Origin: Xestospongia muta
Taxonomy: Eukaryota; Porifera; Demospongiae; Haplosclerida; Petrosiidae
Reading direction: 5' to 3'
Assembly (NCBI GenBank): GCA_963693285.1
Contig: OY848928.1
Coordinates: 3,286,501 to 3,350,500 of the forward strand
DNA length: 64,000 bases
Both the position numbers and the translations under genes were made by a program. The first letter of the stretch is position 1. Every line of letters begins with the position of its first letter. A model generated the notes under the pieces. That model was not told where the DNA came from. It worked only from the letters and a program-made list of their open reading frames with translations, and made no database searches. Below are positions 23,180-33,439 of this stretch, one piece after another.

Positions 23180-23469
23180 TGTAACAGACCTTTAGTAAAT
23201 AGTATATAGTAGTTTGTATTAATGCATATATCTTACCTTTGTTTATTGTCTCATACAGACTGACCTGTTAATTAGTGTACATGTGTTAATTAGACCTGAT
23301 CATATTGAGTTTGTACTTCTTTGTTGTCTGGTAGCCTTACTCTTGTTCTATTGTTCTTTGTTCTGTACTCTCTATTTAAGTTCTGTATTTTGTTATTGTT
23401 AACTTGATGATATTATTCTTCAGAACTAACACTCTCAGAAAATCTAGACCGTAATAGAACACTGTTACA
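23180..23469 (+). repeat. 3' LTR of gypsy element 2
   Basis: Same 290-bp sequence as the 5' LTR. The differences I see are in the ATTATC/ATTATT and TTCTGAAC/TTCAGAAC stretch near the end. Confidence 0.85.
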
Positions 23470-23606
23470 AGTAATTACAGTTGTTGATGTAAGTATTTTG
23501 GTATCTTTTCATATCCCAATACATGAGCATAAACATAAGTGTTATGTTAAGTGAATACTGTACTTGTAAAACTCTAATAGAAAATTATTTTTCCTTTTAC
23601 ATACAG

Positions 23607-23696
23607 ATTGGATTCGATATAACAGAAACAGCTGCAGGAGTGCCAACACCGCAACCATGTCATCTTCTATGCCATATCAGAGGAGGAGGTTCATAA
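23607..23696 (+). pseudogene. 3' exon of the gene split by gypsy element 2
   Basis: After a pyrimidine-rich tract and ACAG acceptor (23606), the exon reads IGFDITETAAGVPTPQPCH then HLLCHIRGGGS and a TAA at 23694. It lies about 140 bases beyond the 3' LTR and continues the exon series at 17,990-18,418 in plausible order. Whether one transcript still spans the 5 kb insertion is unknown. No function recognised. Confidence 0.35.
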
Positions 23697-24240
23697 AACA
23701 ATTTTTGTCCTCTTTGGCTCTTTCTTTGTTTTCAATATCCATTATCCTAATGGATGTAGCAACTTTTACACCTTTCTAGAATGTTTCTGTTTGAATCAAC
23801 TACTGACTGGTAGAAAACCAAGAGTTTCATCAGTACTTTCCTAACTATGCCAAAAGTGATCTTTCCTTTCTATATAAATATTGTAAGCTTTTGTTGGTTA
23901 TCTCTTTTAAAACATCATTCTTTAATTATTTTAGGCTTTTGTTCGTTATCCCTTTTAAAACATCATTATTTTTAATATGTTAGGCTTTTGTTGGTTATCT
24001 GTTATGCATCTTCATGCATGTTTAAACTTTTAAACAAAATTGTTGATCAGATACAAGATAAGTATGTAGTGAATAGTGTAGTGGTAGTGATGTTCACCAT
24101 TAATAATAGGTGATCCTCACTAATGTTGAAGTAGCGACAGAATGGTAGTGACTCTCACTACCTTCTTGTAGTGACTCCTATGGCAAGATTTTTACTACCA
24201 TTTTGAAGTGAACATCACCTTTTAGTTATTACAGTTCATC
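23697..24240. repeat. Non-coding with a short tandem repeat and an inverted-repeat pair
   Basis: At 23,885-24,005 a unit of about 48 bp (GGCTTTTGTTGGTTATCT followed by TTTTAAAACATCATT) is repeated about 2.5 times. At 24087-24097 and 24208-24218 an exact 11-bp inverted pair (GTGATGTTCAC / GTGAACATCAC) brackets 110 bases; a MITE-like origin is possible but no target duplication is clear. Confidence 0.5.
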
Positions 24241-25475
24241 AAGTTGCTATGGAGGTGATGGACGAGCTGATAGCCTGAGACATTCAGCTAAGTTTGGTTC
24301 ATATACTGCTATGGATTAGGACAGCAACCTTCTTGTTGTTAATATAGAACTAGCACAAAGTAATGAAGTTTCAAACAGTAACACTACGGAAAAAGAGGGT
24401 TTGGTTAGAACTGCAATGGTTTGCAATTGAGATCACTGGTAACTGATTGTCACCTCCAGTTTGCCAAGTGGGTAAGAGAGGAACTATCAAACACAAAACA
24501 TTACTATGATGCATGGCATATAGCGAAAGGCATGCATGATACTTATAGTGCTTCAGTCTTATTAATGTTTTCTCTTATACAATTTCAAAAAAAGGCAGAA
24601 AATCTGCCAAAAGAAAAAGACTGTGCAATTGTCAGAAAATGGACCAAAAGTATGATTAATCATATTTATTGGTCAGCAGTTTCAACAACAAATGGAAGTG
24701 AAAACATGATACTAGCAAAGTGGTTGTCACTGGTCAATTATATTAATAGTAATCATGTGAGCCACAGTCCAACATTTCCTAAATGTCTTAAGCCTGAACT
24801 CTATTCTCCCGAGAAAAAATGATTAAAACCAAGTAAAGTATATTATATCTTCGGAGCAATCCATGCAAATAATAACAATTTTTTCATTTTAGATATTAAA
24901 GCTAGTGATAAGACATCAGATATTATAACAAATACTAGGCTCTGCTGATACATTAAAAAGATATCACCTCTTTATCAGACATCATCTGTTAAAGCATTCC
25001 ATAGTGTTATAATAAATTTTGCACCCAAGTCCACTGCTTTCTTGTACAATGGGATGCTAACAAGCTAACAAGGTACATATATTTACTTTCAATTGAGCTT
25101 TCTTTCATATCAAGCTTCAACTTGCTGGGTTACATTATAATGAGAATTGCAACAGGAACTGTGCAAAAACCAAGTCAGGAGAAGAACATCTTTCAGTCAC
25201 TTTCCAAAATACAAGAAAGGAGGTATTATTGTTTGCAAATTGTTAACTATGCCAACATATGATAAGTGAAAATATATCATAAAATAATGAATTATTTGTA
25301 TATTTGTATACTAGGATATGTAAAGAATCTTTTCTCAATGGTATTGAAAAACTTGCAAGAGCCATCTGAAAGATGTGTTAACACTTTCAAACCCCCACAA
25401 CCATTGTACTCTAGTTACAACCATCCTGACAAAGGTGGACCTATTAGTCAGCACATAAGCAGATTTGGCAAATAA
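24241..25475 (+). pseudogene. DDE-type transposase relic of a THAP-associated family (Kolobok/P-like, family uncertain)
   Basis: Conserved blocks in order: CYGGDGRADSLRHSAKFGSY, then QSNEVSNSNTTEKEG, then ORF 24421-24822 with LVTDCHLQFAKW (usually VTDRH), HYYDAWHIAKG and WTKSMINHIYWSAVSTTNG. An intron (24833-24892) precedes TSSVKAFHSVIINFAPKSTA. Further blocks are LAGLHYNENCN (after an acceptor at about 25,113), FPKYKKGGIIVCK, and ORF 25266-25475 with LKNLQEPSERC ending near the stop. These blocks recur in many uncharacterised fish and invertebrate proteins regarded as transposase-derived. My family label is from memory of block order. The reading needs at least three frame changes and has stops, so it is a pseudogene. 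Confidence 0.6.
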
Positions 25476-25882
25476 ATTTAGGCAGTTTTTAGTGAACTGA
25501 CATTCAGTTCACTAAGATGTTGGTTATTGAACCGATGGTCGAGTGAGAAGCATGAATATAATTAAAACCACGTGTTATCTTGGGTGGGTGAGGATGGAGC
25601 CTGGTGAGAGGACAACAGTAACTTTGGTGACAGCACCACTGTGACAGAAGCTAGTGGGATGCTTGAAGTTGAAACCAAGTTTAAAAGCTGAACTCAGACA
25701 AAAGAGGCTTTCGATGCTTTTCAAAGAAAGATGTGCTGTTAGTTTTACATACGAGACTGCATGAAATAGATATACCAACAAATTTTTCCATTGCGCTCTT
25801 CACTCTGGTAACAGATTGGAAATTAGTGATATGTTCGGGATAAAATTGTTTCAAGTCTTGCTGCCAGTATATTGAAGTACAC
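25476..25882. other. No recognisable gene
   Basis: Short ORFs on both strands without recognisable motifs. Confidence 0.3.
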
Positions 25883-27026
25883 AATGAAACCATCACGTCA
25901 ACAATATACTTTCATATGCACAAAATTGGTAGAAAAATATCCTATTTTAGAAGATAATTATGAAAAGGAAGGTGTTAAAATTGTAAGTTAACTGTGAATA
26001 ATACATAGTATGTTGTGTTTGTGTTTTATAGGGATCTTGGAGGAAAAAACTTATGATGAAATTTAAAAATCTGCGCAGGCCTCGCAACAAAACTGATAAA
26101 GAAAATGAATCTTTAGAGCAACTTCCTAAGAAAAGGAAGTGTCAGCACCTTTATTACTCTCCATCACGTAATGATGATAATGAGTTATCTTATGAAGATG
26201 CATATTCCGCCTTACAAGATGAATGGTCTAAGCAAAAACCTAAAAGGAGAGTTCTTAAAGAACTTTTAATAGCAACAATGAATGAACGGCAGACATGGGT
26301 TAAAGGAACAGGTGCTAAAGTAAAAGATGTCTGGAAAAGTTTCCAATGTTGACAAAAAAGCGTTGGGTGAGTTTCCTTAACAATGTGACTAGTACTGTAT
26401 GTATTTTGAATTAAATTATGATATACTTGTGCTGTGTCTCATTTAGTTATGGCAAGAGTTTATAGGAGTGACTAAATATAATCATAGTTTGGAAGAGTTC
26501 AAAGCTGACTGGAGAAAGTGCCAAGTAAAGATATTAAGGCTACTAGAGAAAGAAGCATCTTCAATTCTCACAGAAGAAGACTTGACAGGTTTGTATAAAT
26601 GGCTATTTCTATGTTGCTATTTTATTACTCTGTCTACTTATACGTTCACAGATGATCATGGAATTCAGTGTGCGTATTTGCTTGAACAAAAGTTGTACGC
26701 AAGATCTCAGAAAGATAAGAAAAGCATCATAATTACTGCTGATGTAAGTTAATGTACAATTTATTTCAAAACGTTGTGAACTCTCTTTCTCCCTACAGAA
26801 TACTATAGATATAGATATGTTTATTGAAGAGCAAAGTAGGCTTGAGCCTTACATCGTCATTATTAATGGTGCATCTAAAAAAAAGTTCCTTGTAGGTGTA
26901 GAAAGGACATCTCTAGTCACCACAAATTGTCTCGGTGAATGTCTTGGCTGTTTACTGGCAAGGTACTTGGTGTTTGATATAGCCTATCCAAGACAAAATT
27001 ATCCATTTCTGCTGTTTGCAATTTAA
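25883..27026 (+). pseudogene. SAMD3-like multi-exon gene (no SAM domain seen), probably decayed
   Basis: Exon 25883-25982 reads QYTFICTKLVEKYPILEDN (donor GTAAGT). After acceptor TATAG, exon 26032-26352 reads GSWRKKLMMKFKNLRRPRNK and continues to TWVKGTGAKVKDVWKSF. This is the characteristic N-terminal block (LxxKYPxLxD...W...L..KFKNxR+) of the proteins usually annotated 'sterile alpha motif domain-containing 3-like'. Exon ~26450-26752 carries SLEEFKADWRKCQVKILRLL. Exon ~26799-27026 carries LEPYIVIINGASKKKFLVG and YLVFDIAYPRQNYPF, like the C-terminal block of that family. Introns of 70-100 bp with standard borders separate the blocks. TGA at 26350 cuts one exon short. Function of the family is not established to my knowledge. 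Confidence 0.55.
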
Positions 27027-27298
27027 AAGATGAACAAGAACTTCCTACTACCCTAACTACATTTCTCTCAACGATTATGTGAACACTAAACTCTATTGTA
27101 CTTCATATATCAGTTATATTATTATTATACATTGTGTTATTAAATATTAGGTTATATTATTTCTCTCAAAAAAAACTATAGTGTTTCAGTAACACTTTGA
27201 CAGTGTCTTACTTGTAACACTTTAAGGTGTTTATTTTGCCCACTTGTGACAACACCTTTTTTGGTGTTCATCTAACACTTTTGTATTAACAGTGTGTA
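27027..27298. other. Non-coding, GTGTT/AACAC-rich
   Basis: 27,180-27,295 is rich in alternating AACACTT and AAGTGTT/GGTGTT words in both orientations (for example AACACTTTAAGGTGTT, a near-palindrome at 27,217). It may be an old MITE. No gene. Confidence 0.35.
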
Positions 27299-27900
27299 GA
27301 ACTCTAATTCAAGCTCAAAAATTCTCTCCAAAGCTAGTAAACCAAGTACCTGATGACCTGAAATACACTTTTGTTATGTTTGCTTGCATTCGTGGTAGAC
27401 GAGCCTTTAAGTCTAGACCAAAGGATGGAAGCAAACCACTGCAAATGTGAGCTATTATTATGCTCTGTGAACTGCACCAATCTAAACAGTTAGCCTAAGC
27501 ATAACCTCCCTAGCACAATTGACACTATACCAGTTCACCAAACACTTTTGTTCTGACATCTTACCAGATACTTACCTATTATCATAGGACATTTAATCAA
27601 GAATGTAAAGAAGTTATTACAATTAAACGTTCAGAGGACAAGCAAGCCCTAGAAGTGAAAGAAATGATGCTTGACCACAATCATGATGTGAATCCTACAG
27701 TTTTTATGAACTTTCCTCACCAAAGGAAAGTAGATGAAAACATAACAGTCATTGCTCTTAGAATATACTAATTTTTAAACTGTTTTAATGCATTGCTTGT
27801 ATTTTAGACAAGAACTAAAATTGAGAAGGCACTACAGTGGATATCTAAAAAGAAATTAATTCAAACTCATGTTGTTTCTACCACAGGTAATCAGGAATTT
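27299..27900 (+). pseudogene. ZSWIM3/FAR1-like DNA-binding domain fragment (MULE-related)
   Basis: Block 1 (about 27,345-27,450) reads DDLKYTFVMFACIRGRRAF then KSRPKDGSKP. Block 2, after an intron (about 27,590), reads VKEMMLDHNHDVNPTVFMNF with PHQRKVD. The pattern is YxxVxFxCxxGG+xxxSxxxG+RPxx...xHNHxVxxxxFxxxPxxR, the FAR1-like N-terminal domain of ZSWIM3-like and Mutator-derived proteins. A third block (KIEKALQWISKKKLIQTHV, about 27,812) ends at a donor-like GTAATC. No transposase core follows; a pogo-like element begins about 100 bases downstream. Confidence 0.5.
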
Positions 27901-27989
27901 GTTGTATGGACTATATGATGTGTTGTCTGCATCAAAATTACATTATTTGGCTCATTTTTTCCCACACTATATCCATCTCCTGGATCAGT

Positions 27990-28739
27990 GACAGCAATGT
28001 TCGTACCTGCAAGATGAATTACCCAAGAGAACTATCTTTGAGGAAGGATGGTGGGAAAGATACTGATGTTAAAGAGCTTCTTGCCAAGAAGACAGCCCAT
28101 TCATTAATACTTGGTAAAAGTCTAGATAAGCAGGTACAGGAGTATTTAAGATCACTTTGTTCAAAATTAATTAATGGTGTTGTTATTAATTCTGCTATAA
28201 CCATAGCTTGTGCGAAGAGTATTGTTAAAAATTACAACAGTAACCTTCTTGAGTGCAATAGTGACCATATCTCATTGACTAAAAATTAGGCAAAATACCT
28301 GATGAAATGCATGGGGTTTGTGAAGAGACAAGTAAGTTCAATGGCAAAAGTTTCTGTCACTGATTTTGAATGCTATCGACTACAGTTTATCTTTGACACG
28401 AAGGCATTAATTACATTGGAAGATGTTCCTGGTGATTTAGTGATAAATTGGGACCAAATTGGTATACAATATGTCCCAATATCTAACTGGACAATGGCAA
28501 AGGAAGGTTCTCAAAGTGTTGAAATTCTTGGTAAAGATGATAAAAGGTAAATCATGGCAGATTTTAGTGATACCATGTCTGGTGATTTTCTTCCCCTGCA
28601 AATAATTTACCAAGGGAAAACTACGAAATCACTTCCTTCAGTTGAGTTTCCTTCAGATTGGGATGTAACCTATGCCGAAAATCATTGGTCAAATGATGGC
28701 AATTACCCTGCTCTTGTAATTTTTGACTGCTTTAATTAA
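27990..28739 (+). pseudogene. Pogo-like DDE transposase, N-terminal and first half of the catalytic domain
   Basis: ORF 27906-28289: LGKSLDKQVQEYLRSLCSKL then INGVVINSAITIACAKSIV (CENP-B-type DNA-binding region). After TAG: MKCMGFVKRQVSSMAKVSV, then LVINWDQIGIQYVPISNWTM with the first Asp, EILGKDDKR, stop, MSGDFLPLQIIYQGKT, AENHW and VIFDCFN with the second Asp. Reading stops at 28,739 before the third Asp. Same subfamily as 14,806-15,855. It is followed within about 90 bases by a different jerky-like transposase on the same strand, so the two may be nested. Confidence 0.75.
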
Positions 28740-28824
28740 ATTTTATGATGAATTCAACATCTATAATTAATTTTTTGGAAGCATGCTCATAACATAGATT
28801 ACAGCCCAATGCAGTTTGAGTTTC

Positions 28825-30484
28825 CATAACATGGTTTATAGCAAAGAAACAATGGAAAGTGCCATAGAAGAAGTCAAGACAGGAGCAGGTAGTACTTTGC
28901 ATGATCATCTCTTAGAGAAACATATTAAAGTAGGTACCTGAGGACCAACAGTTCTAACATATACTGCATGAGTAAAGAGAGATTGCTCTTTCTCTTATTG
29001 CACTGGGTGAAATGGAATTTGGGTTAACAAAAGATCTAGTAGATATAATCGTGAGAAATTATTTAAAGGAAAACAAGCTACCCCCAATTTCTCAAGGAAT
29101 TCCAGGAAAAGATTGGTGGCCAAGATTTAGAAAGAGATGGTCATGTATCAGTGAAAGAGCACATCAGCACCTTAGCAAAGAGAGCAAATGCTTCCCATCC
29201 CAACATCATCAATGCATGACTTGACAACGTAGAATCTCTCTTCCAAAAAATAGCACTAGACCAAGTGACTTCATCAGGGCAAAATAGGATATGGTACTAT
29301 GATGAAACTGGTTAATGTACATCTGTGTCTTCAAAGTCTCTTCTTGTATGTCATGGTACTCGACAAGTCAATGAGGTATCCATTTGTTCTGGCCATGAGT
29401 ACATTACTGTTTTAACAGCTTGCAGTGCAGCAGGAAATGTTTAATCTCCTTTTGTTCTATATAAGGGTAAAAATCTTTATCAGCGTTGGCTTATGGGAAG
29501 TCTGGTAGAGACCTTCCTCGGTGTAAGTGAATCTGGGTAGATGGACTCCCATTAACTTTTTATCATGGTTTCAGAACCAGTTTATGTCAGTAGTTTCTCC
29601 CTTGATGGAATCAAGACCAGTAGTTTTGATATTTGATGCGCATTATTCCCATGTTAGTCTAGCATTAATCAAGCTTGCTAGAGATATAATTCATCTCCTG
29701 AGTTTACCACCCAACACTACACGTATCATGCAACCTTGATCTAGATCTATTGGCTGTTTTAAAAAAGCATTGGTGTCAGGTACTAAAGGTATCAATTACA
29801 AATGAAAGGCAGCAAAGCATGTAAGGAAACATTTCCAAAATTGCTCACAAGCCTATGGGTTGCCATAACACCAGAGGTGGTAAGATCAGGATTTAGAGGT
29901 ACTGGTGTCATACCTCTTTCAAGAAAGCATGTCCTTTCCAAGGTACCAGCAGCTACAGATTTTGAGCTTGAAGTGGTTGAGAGAGACAGCTGTCAAACAA
30001 TCAAATGCACACACTGTGGGCATGACATGTCAGCAACTCCCATACTAAAAATGAGGCTAACAAGTGTCTTTGCTAGTGTTTTGCAAGCAAATGTACATCG
30101 ACCAAAACTTGGCAAAAGAAAAAATGCTAAGTTTTGAGTGGAGGGAGATGTTATAAATTTTCAGATGAGTTCCTAGGTGTACTCCAAAAACAACAAGAAG
30201 AGAGTGGAAAGAAGGGCAAACGTAAAAAGCAGAATGATGAAGGTATAGATAAACCTTTTAGCCATACACATTACTCACTTTGTTCATCTCTAGTTGATGA
30301 TGTGTCAGGTTTTTAAAATCAGGTATGACGAGGATGACAATGATGATAAAAATGGCTGGATAGGATGTGATGGAGAATGTAACAGATAGTACCATTACTG
30401 GTGTGCTGGATTCAAGAGAATGCTAACTAGCAGACAACAATTTCTTTGCCAGTGCTGTAAAAAAGAAGCAACATCTAATCAATA
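28825..30484 (+). pseudogene. Jerky-like DDE_1 transposase with C-terminal PHD finger, decayed
   Basis: YSKETMESAIEEVKTGAG (about 28,832) is a psq-type helix-turn-helix. ORF 29012-29224 has LTKDLVDIIVRNYLKENKLP and GKDWWPRFRKRW (CENP-B HTH). The DDE core is seen in ORF 29527-29739: VVLIFDAHYSHVSLALIKLA (second Asp) and LPPNTTRIMQP followed by TGATCT in place of LD (third Asp, frame broken). The first Asp region (about 29,290-29,440) is only partly readable. ORF 29802-30137 has the FRGTGVIPLSR block. At 30,345-30,470 a PHD-like finger reads GWIGCDGECNR, stop, YHYWCAGFKR, FLCQCCKK. PHD tails on jerky-like transposases are known in invertebrates. Multiple stops exclude function. Confidence 0.65.
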
Positions 30485-31544
30485 ACACAGCTAGCTCCAT
30501 ATCATAATTATATTTATGTAATACCCCAATTTAATTTGTGTTCACATTTTACAGTTTATATTATATTATGGGAATATATTATTAGTATATACTTTTATAT
30601 CTCACCATCCATTTAGAGGTTAATGACTACAAATAATTTTGAAACCTTCAACTGCCAACAGCAATTACACAGAGGCAAAATAAAACCAGTTTTAACTAGT
30701 GTCCGGAAACCACACCTTTGGCTATTTAGAGTAGAAGTTGCATTCCAAGATATATTGACTATATATAAGGGAAGAATTATTTGAGATTTTATATTATTCA
30801 ACAACATCAAAAGAAAATACTAAAAGCCAGGCAATAGGTAAATAGCTACTCAAAAGAAAACTTTGTCCAGATACCCCTGCCTTTACTCTAGTAAATTTGA
30901 CTTGTCTACACAACCTTTAAACTTCATTTAAACAGTATCTTAGTTTATCATCATTAAAACAAGCTCTAATATTGCAAATATGATCAATATCTACTAATAC
31001 ATATTCATTATTAATAAGTATTACTATACAACAACGAAGGTATATTTACATACTAATGCTTGTACACTAAAGGTGTCACAGCTCTGTGACACACTCAAAC
31101 ATTTACTCATTTACCTTGAAACCGTTCGAAGAGATAGCAGAAACACTTCCAAACATTCGTTGAATGGTTTCACAGGTTGTTGTAGCGATAGAAGGCTAAA
31201 CAACTGCTGACATACAAAACACGTTTCTTTCTCTTAGGTGTCTCTAAATCAATGATGTCATACAACAGTATAATGCGCATGCTCAATTCCATTAAAAAAG
31301 GGTTAAATAATGATGCACTAAAGTGCTTAAGCCGCAGTGTAGATCTATACTGCAGAGTGCATGTACATATACATTTAACATTTAACAAACTCACTATCAT
31401 TTTATCAAATGAATTCAGCCACATGTCATCGATGTATCTTAATGAAATGAAATGAGATGAAAGAGAAAAAAATCTAATTTGTCAGACTGAAAGAGAAATT
31501 GAGTAATATGTGGCCTACGTGCCTCATTGAAGTTAGAAAAATTA
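30485..31544. other. AT-rich non-coding, with one perfect hairpin
   Basis: No coding similarity on either strand. At 31073-31092 GTGTCACAG-CT-CTGTGACAC forms a 9-bp perfect stem with a 2-base centre. Confidence 0.4.
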
Positions 31545-32845
31545 CAACCATCAAATCATCTCCTTTTACATTGCAGGCCAAGTTCTTTCTTAAAATATTG
31601 TTGATAGCTCTCATGTTCAAGGTGAGTTAGACCTGCGCATGCCACAAACCTTAAACACATTCAAAAATGATCATTATCAAAATGTTCTGTAAACATGTCT
31701 TTCTCATACTTAGCTATCCACCGCGGTGCTAGAAATTCCTGGACACTCAAATGAAGGAATTGATAGCTCTCCTTGTCATACCCAGCAAGTGATGTCATTA
31801 GTTCAAAATAACTTTCGTTTACTGACTGATTAAAAAGACTGACAGAGTTGAACTAGAGAAAATGTCATTTGATTTATCTTCAAGCTGTAGAAGGCAAATT
31901 TACAAATTTCTTGGAAAGGTATATCTAAGACTGATGGCAAATGATGAAGGCTATGTAGTTGACTAGGTTCAATATTATAAGTAATCTTAATTTTGACATG
32001 TCTTCTGATAGTTTGTAGTATAAAATTCTCATATAAGTCTGTAAGTGTTGTTGGTAATTGTCATATTTGACTTATGATAAACTAAAATGGCTATGGAACA
32101 AATAATGGTATATAACCTCATATTTTTCTTGGCTAGATGCGGTTCTTTTTCTAATGTTCCTTTGACTTCCACCTGTATCTCCTTAACTGAAAATCCCACA
32201 ACTTCAATATGTCTGTTAATGGAAGAGATTTCTAACAGAGAAAAGGAAGTGTAGCTATGAGAGGTAACAATTACTGAACATTTGGCTAATATCTCTTCAT
32301 GAATTATTCCAGCAGCTAGAGAATATTGCCTGAGAATTAATTCATCCCAAACATCAAAAATTAGCAATAGTCCTCCCCATCTATTTTACACAGCCATTCA
32401 TTCACAGTGGTAACTTCATTACAGTCATAAATGTGCTTGAGAATATCTTGTAATTCATTAGCTTGAGCCTGCACGAAGTTATATTGTTCATGTGTAAGTT
32501 CTCCTTTAGTGCTACCAATACCAGGAGGACCATCAACTATTATTCTAAGAGACTGACCACTATCACATGGTTTAACATTCTGGATATCTATCTGTTTATC
32601 ATGAGTAACTTGAGTTATTTTATCAACTTGTCATCTTAACATACACCATTGTTTTTGTAGTATTGTTTGAGGAGTAGCATGTCTGTCTTGTGTTTGTAAT
32701 AGTGCTAATTTTCTAAAGTTTGTAGGGATAATAGGTTGATGTTTGTACCAATCTATCACAATATTGTTGAACATCAGGATCTAATGAAGTAGTGGATAGA
32801 GTTTCATGATCGTTAACACACTTACCTTTAAAAAAATTATATTAT
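31545..32845 (-). pseudogene. NACHT-domain NLR relic (sponge-type)
   Basis: Reading leftwards from 32845: LSTTSLDPDVQQYC, then LALLQTQDRHATPQTILQKQ, then SLRIIVDGPPGIG (Walker A, 32535-32512) where the following KTT is missing and the reading continues STKGELTHEQYNFV. Next WLCKIDGED and ORF 32367-32029 with LIFDVWDELILRQ (Walker B), CSVIVTSHSYTSFSLLEIS (sensor) and HIEVVGFSVKEI. Further left, YDKESYQFLHLSVQEFLAPR (about 31,730-31,790) is the NACHT winged-helix end, and LTHLEHESYQQYFKKELGL (about 31,565-31,630) follows. NLRs are intracellular sensors and are strongly expanded in Amphimedon. In-frame stops, shifts and loss of the Walker lysine mean this copy is dead. Neither a Death/CARD domain nor LRRs are seen. 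Confidence 0.8.
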
Positions 32846-32929
32846 AAATAGATTGGTTTAGTGTTGTGACATAACAACAAAATGTTTTTAATTTAAAATA
32901 ACTTCAAACATTTCCAAAAAGTATCAAAA

Positions 32930-33370
32930 TTGATAATGTTCACACATTTACAGTGATACAAGTCTCTACAGACATCACACTGTATCATCTGTTATAGAAA
33001 TCGGGCATTCTGCAAGTACAATAGACCTTTATTCTTAGAAAAGGAGTTAGTTTCCTATTTTCAAGACATAGAAACAAGTGACCACACATTTTGTCATAGT
33101 CAAATGTAACAGGTTTCCACATCAGTCCCAGTGCATGCTTCTACAGCAAAAGTGATAGCAAAAAGTCCACAATCGGTCTTATCAATCTGTTGCTGTACTG
33201 ATAATTTTTCCAGATTGATGGCAGATTTTTCTGTTTTCAGAATAGTGGCAATTTGTAGTATGGTGTGATCATTTGAATCCATAAGTAAAGCCAAACTATC
33301 CATGATTAGGACTGTGGGGCGGGGTCCAGAGGTGGAAATTGATATACATATCCAATGAGAAGAACCTACA
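32930..33370 (-). pseudogene. Ulp1-like (C48) peptidase C-terminal module plus PHD finger
   Basis: After an acceptor (TTGTAG, plus-strand 33,367) the exon reads SSHWICIS (catalytic His), then VLIMDSLALL (Asp), and LSVQQQIDKTDCGLFAITFA (Gln and Cys), so the His-Asp-Gln-Cys set is present in one ORF. After a TAG (33,100) a shifted reading at 33,000-32,935 gives MIQCDVCRDLYHCKCVNI, the middle of a PHD finger. Ulp1-type peptidases cleave SUMO/ubiquitin-like tails; C48-like peptidases also occur in transposons such as some MULEs and CACTAs. The WLxDxHI N-terminal part is not seen upstream. It lies downstream of the ankyrin/transposase ORF on the same strand. Confidence 0.6.
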
Positions 33371-33439
33371 AGTAAATAGTATCAAAATAATGTCTATGAT
33401 ATTTCTATAGTGTAAGGTATCACAACGACTTTAAATAGT

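Larger units (their letters stand above)
18419..23469 (+). mobile_element. Full-length Ty3/gypsy retrotransposon (element 2), young by LTR identity
   Basis: Two direct 290-bp LTRs (18419-18708, 23180-23469), both starting TGTAACAG and ending CTGTTACA, differ at about two positions that I can see. The element is flanked by AGTA on both sides (18415-18418 and 23470-23473), a 4-bp target duplication. A polypurine tract (AAAGGAGGGAGTCA) precedes the 3' LTR. Order: gag, CCHC, protease, RT, RNase H, integrase, C-terminal chromo-less tail. Pol is nevertheless broken in several places (see the pol entry). Confidence 0.9.
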
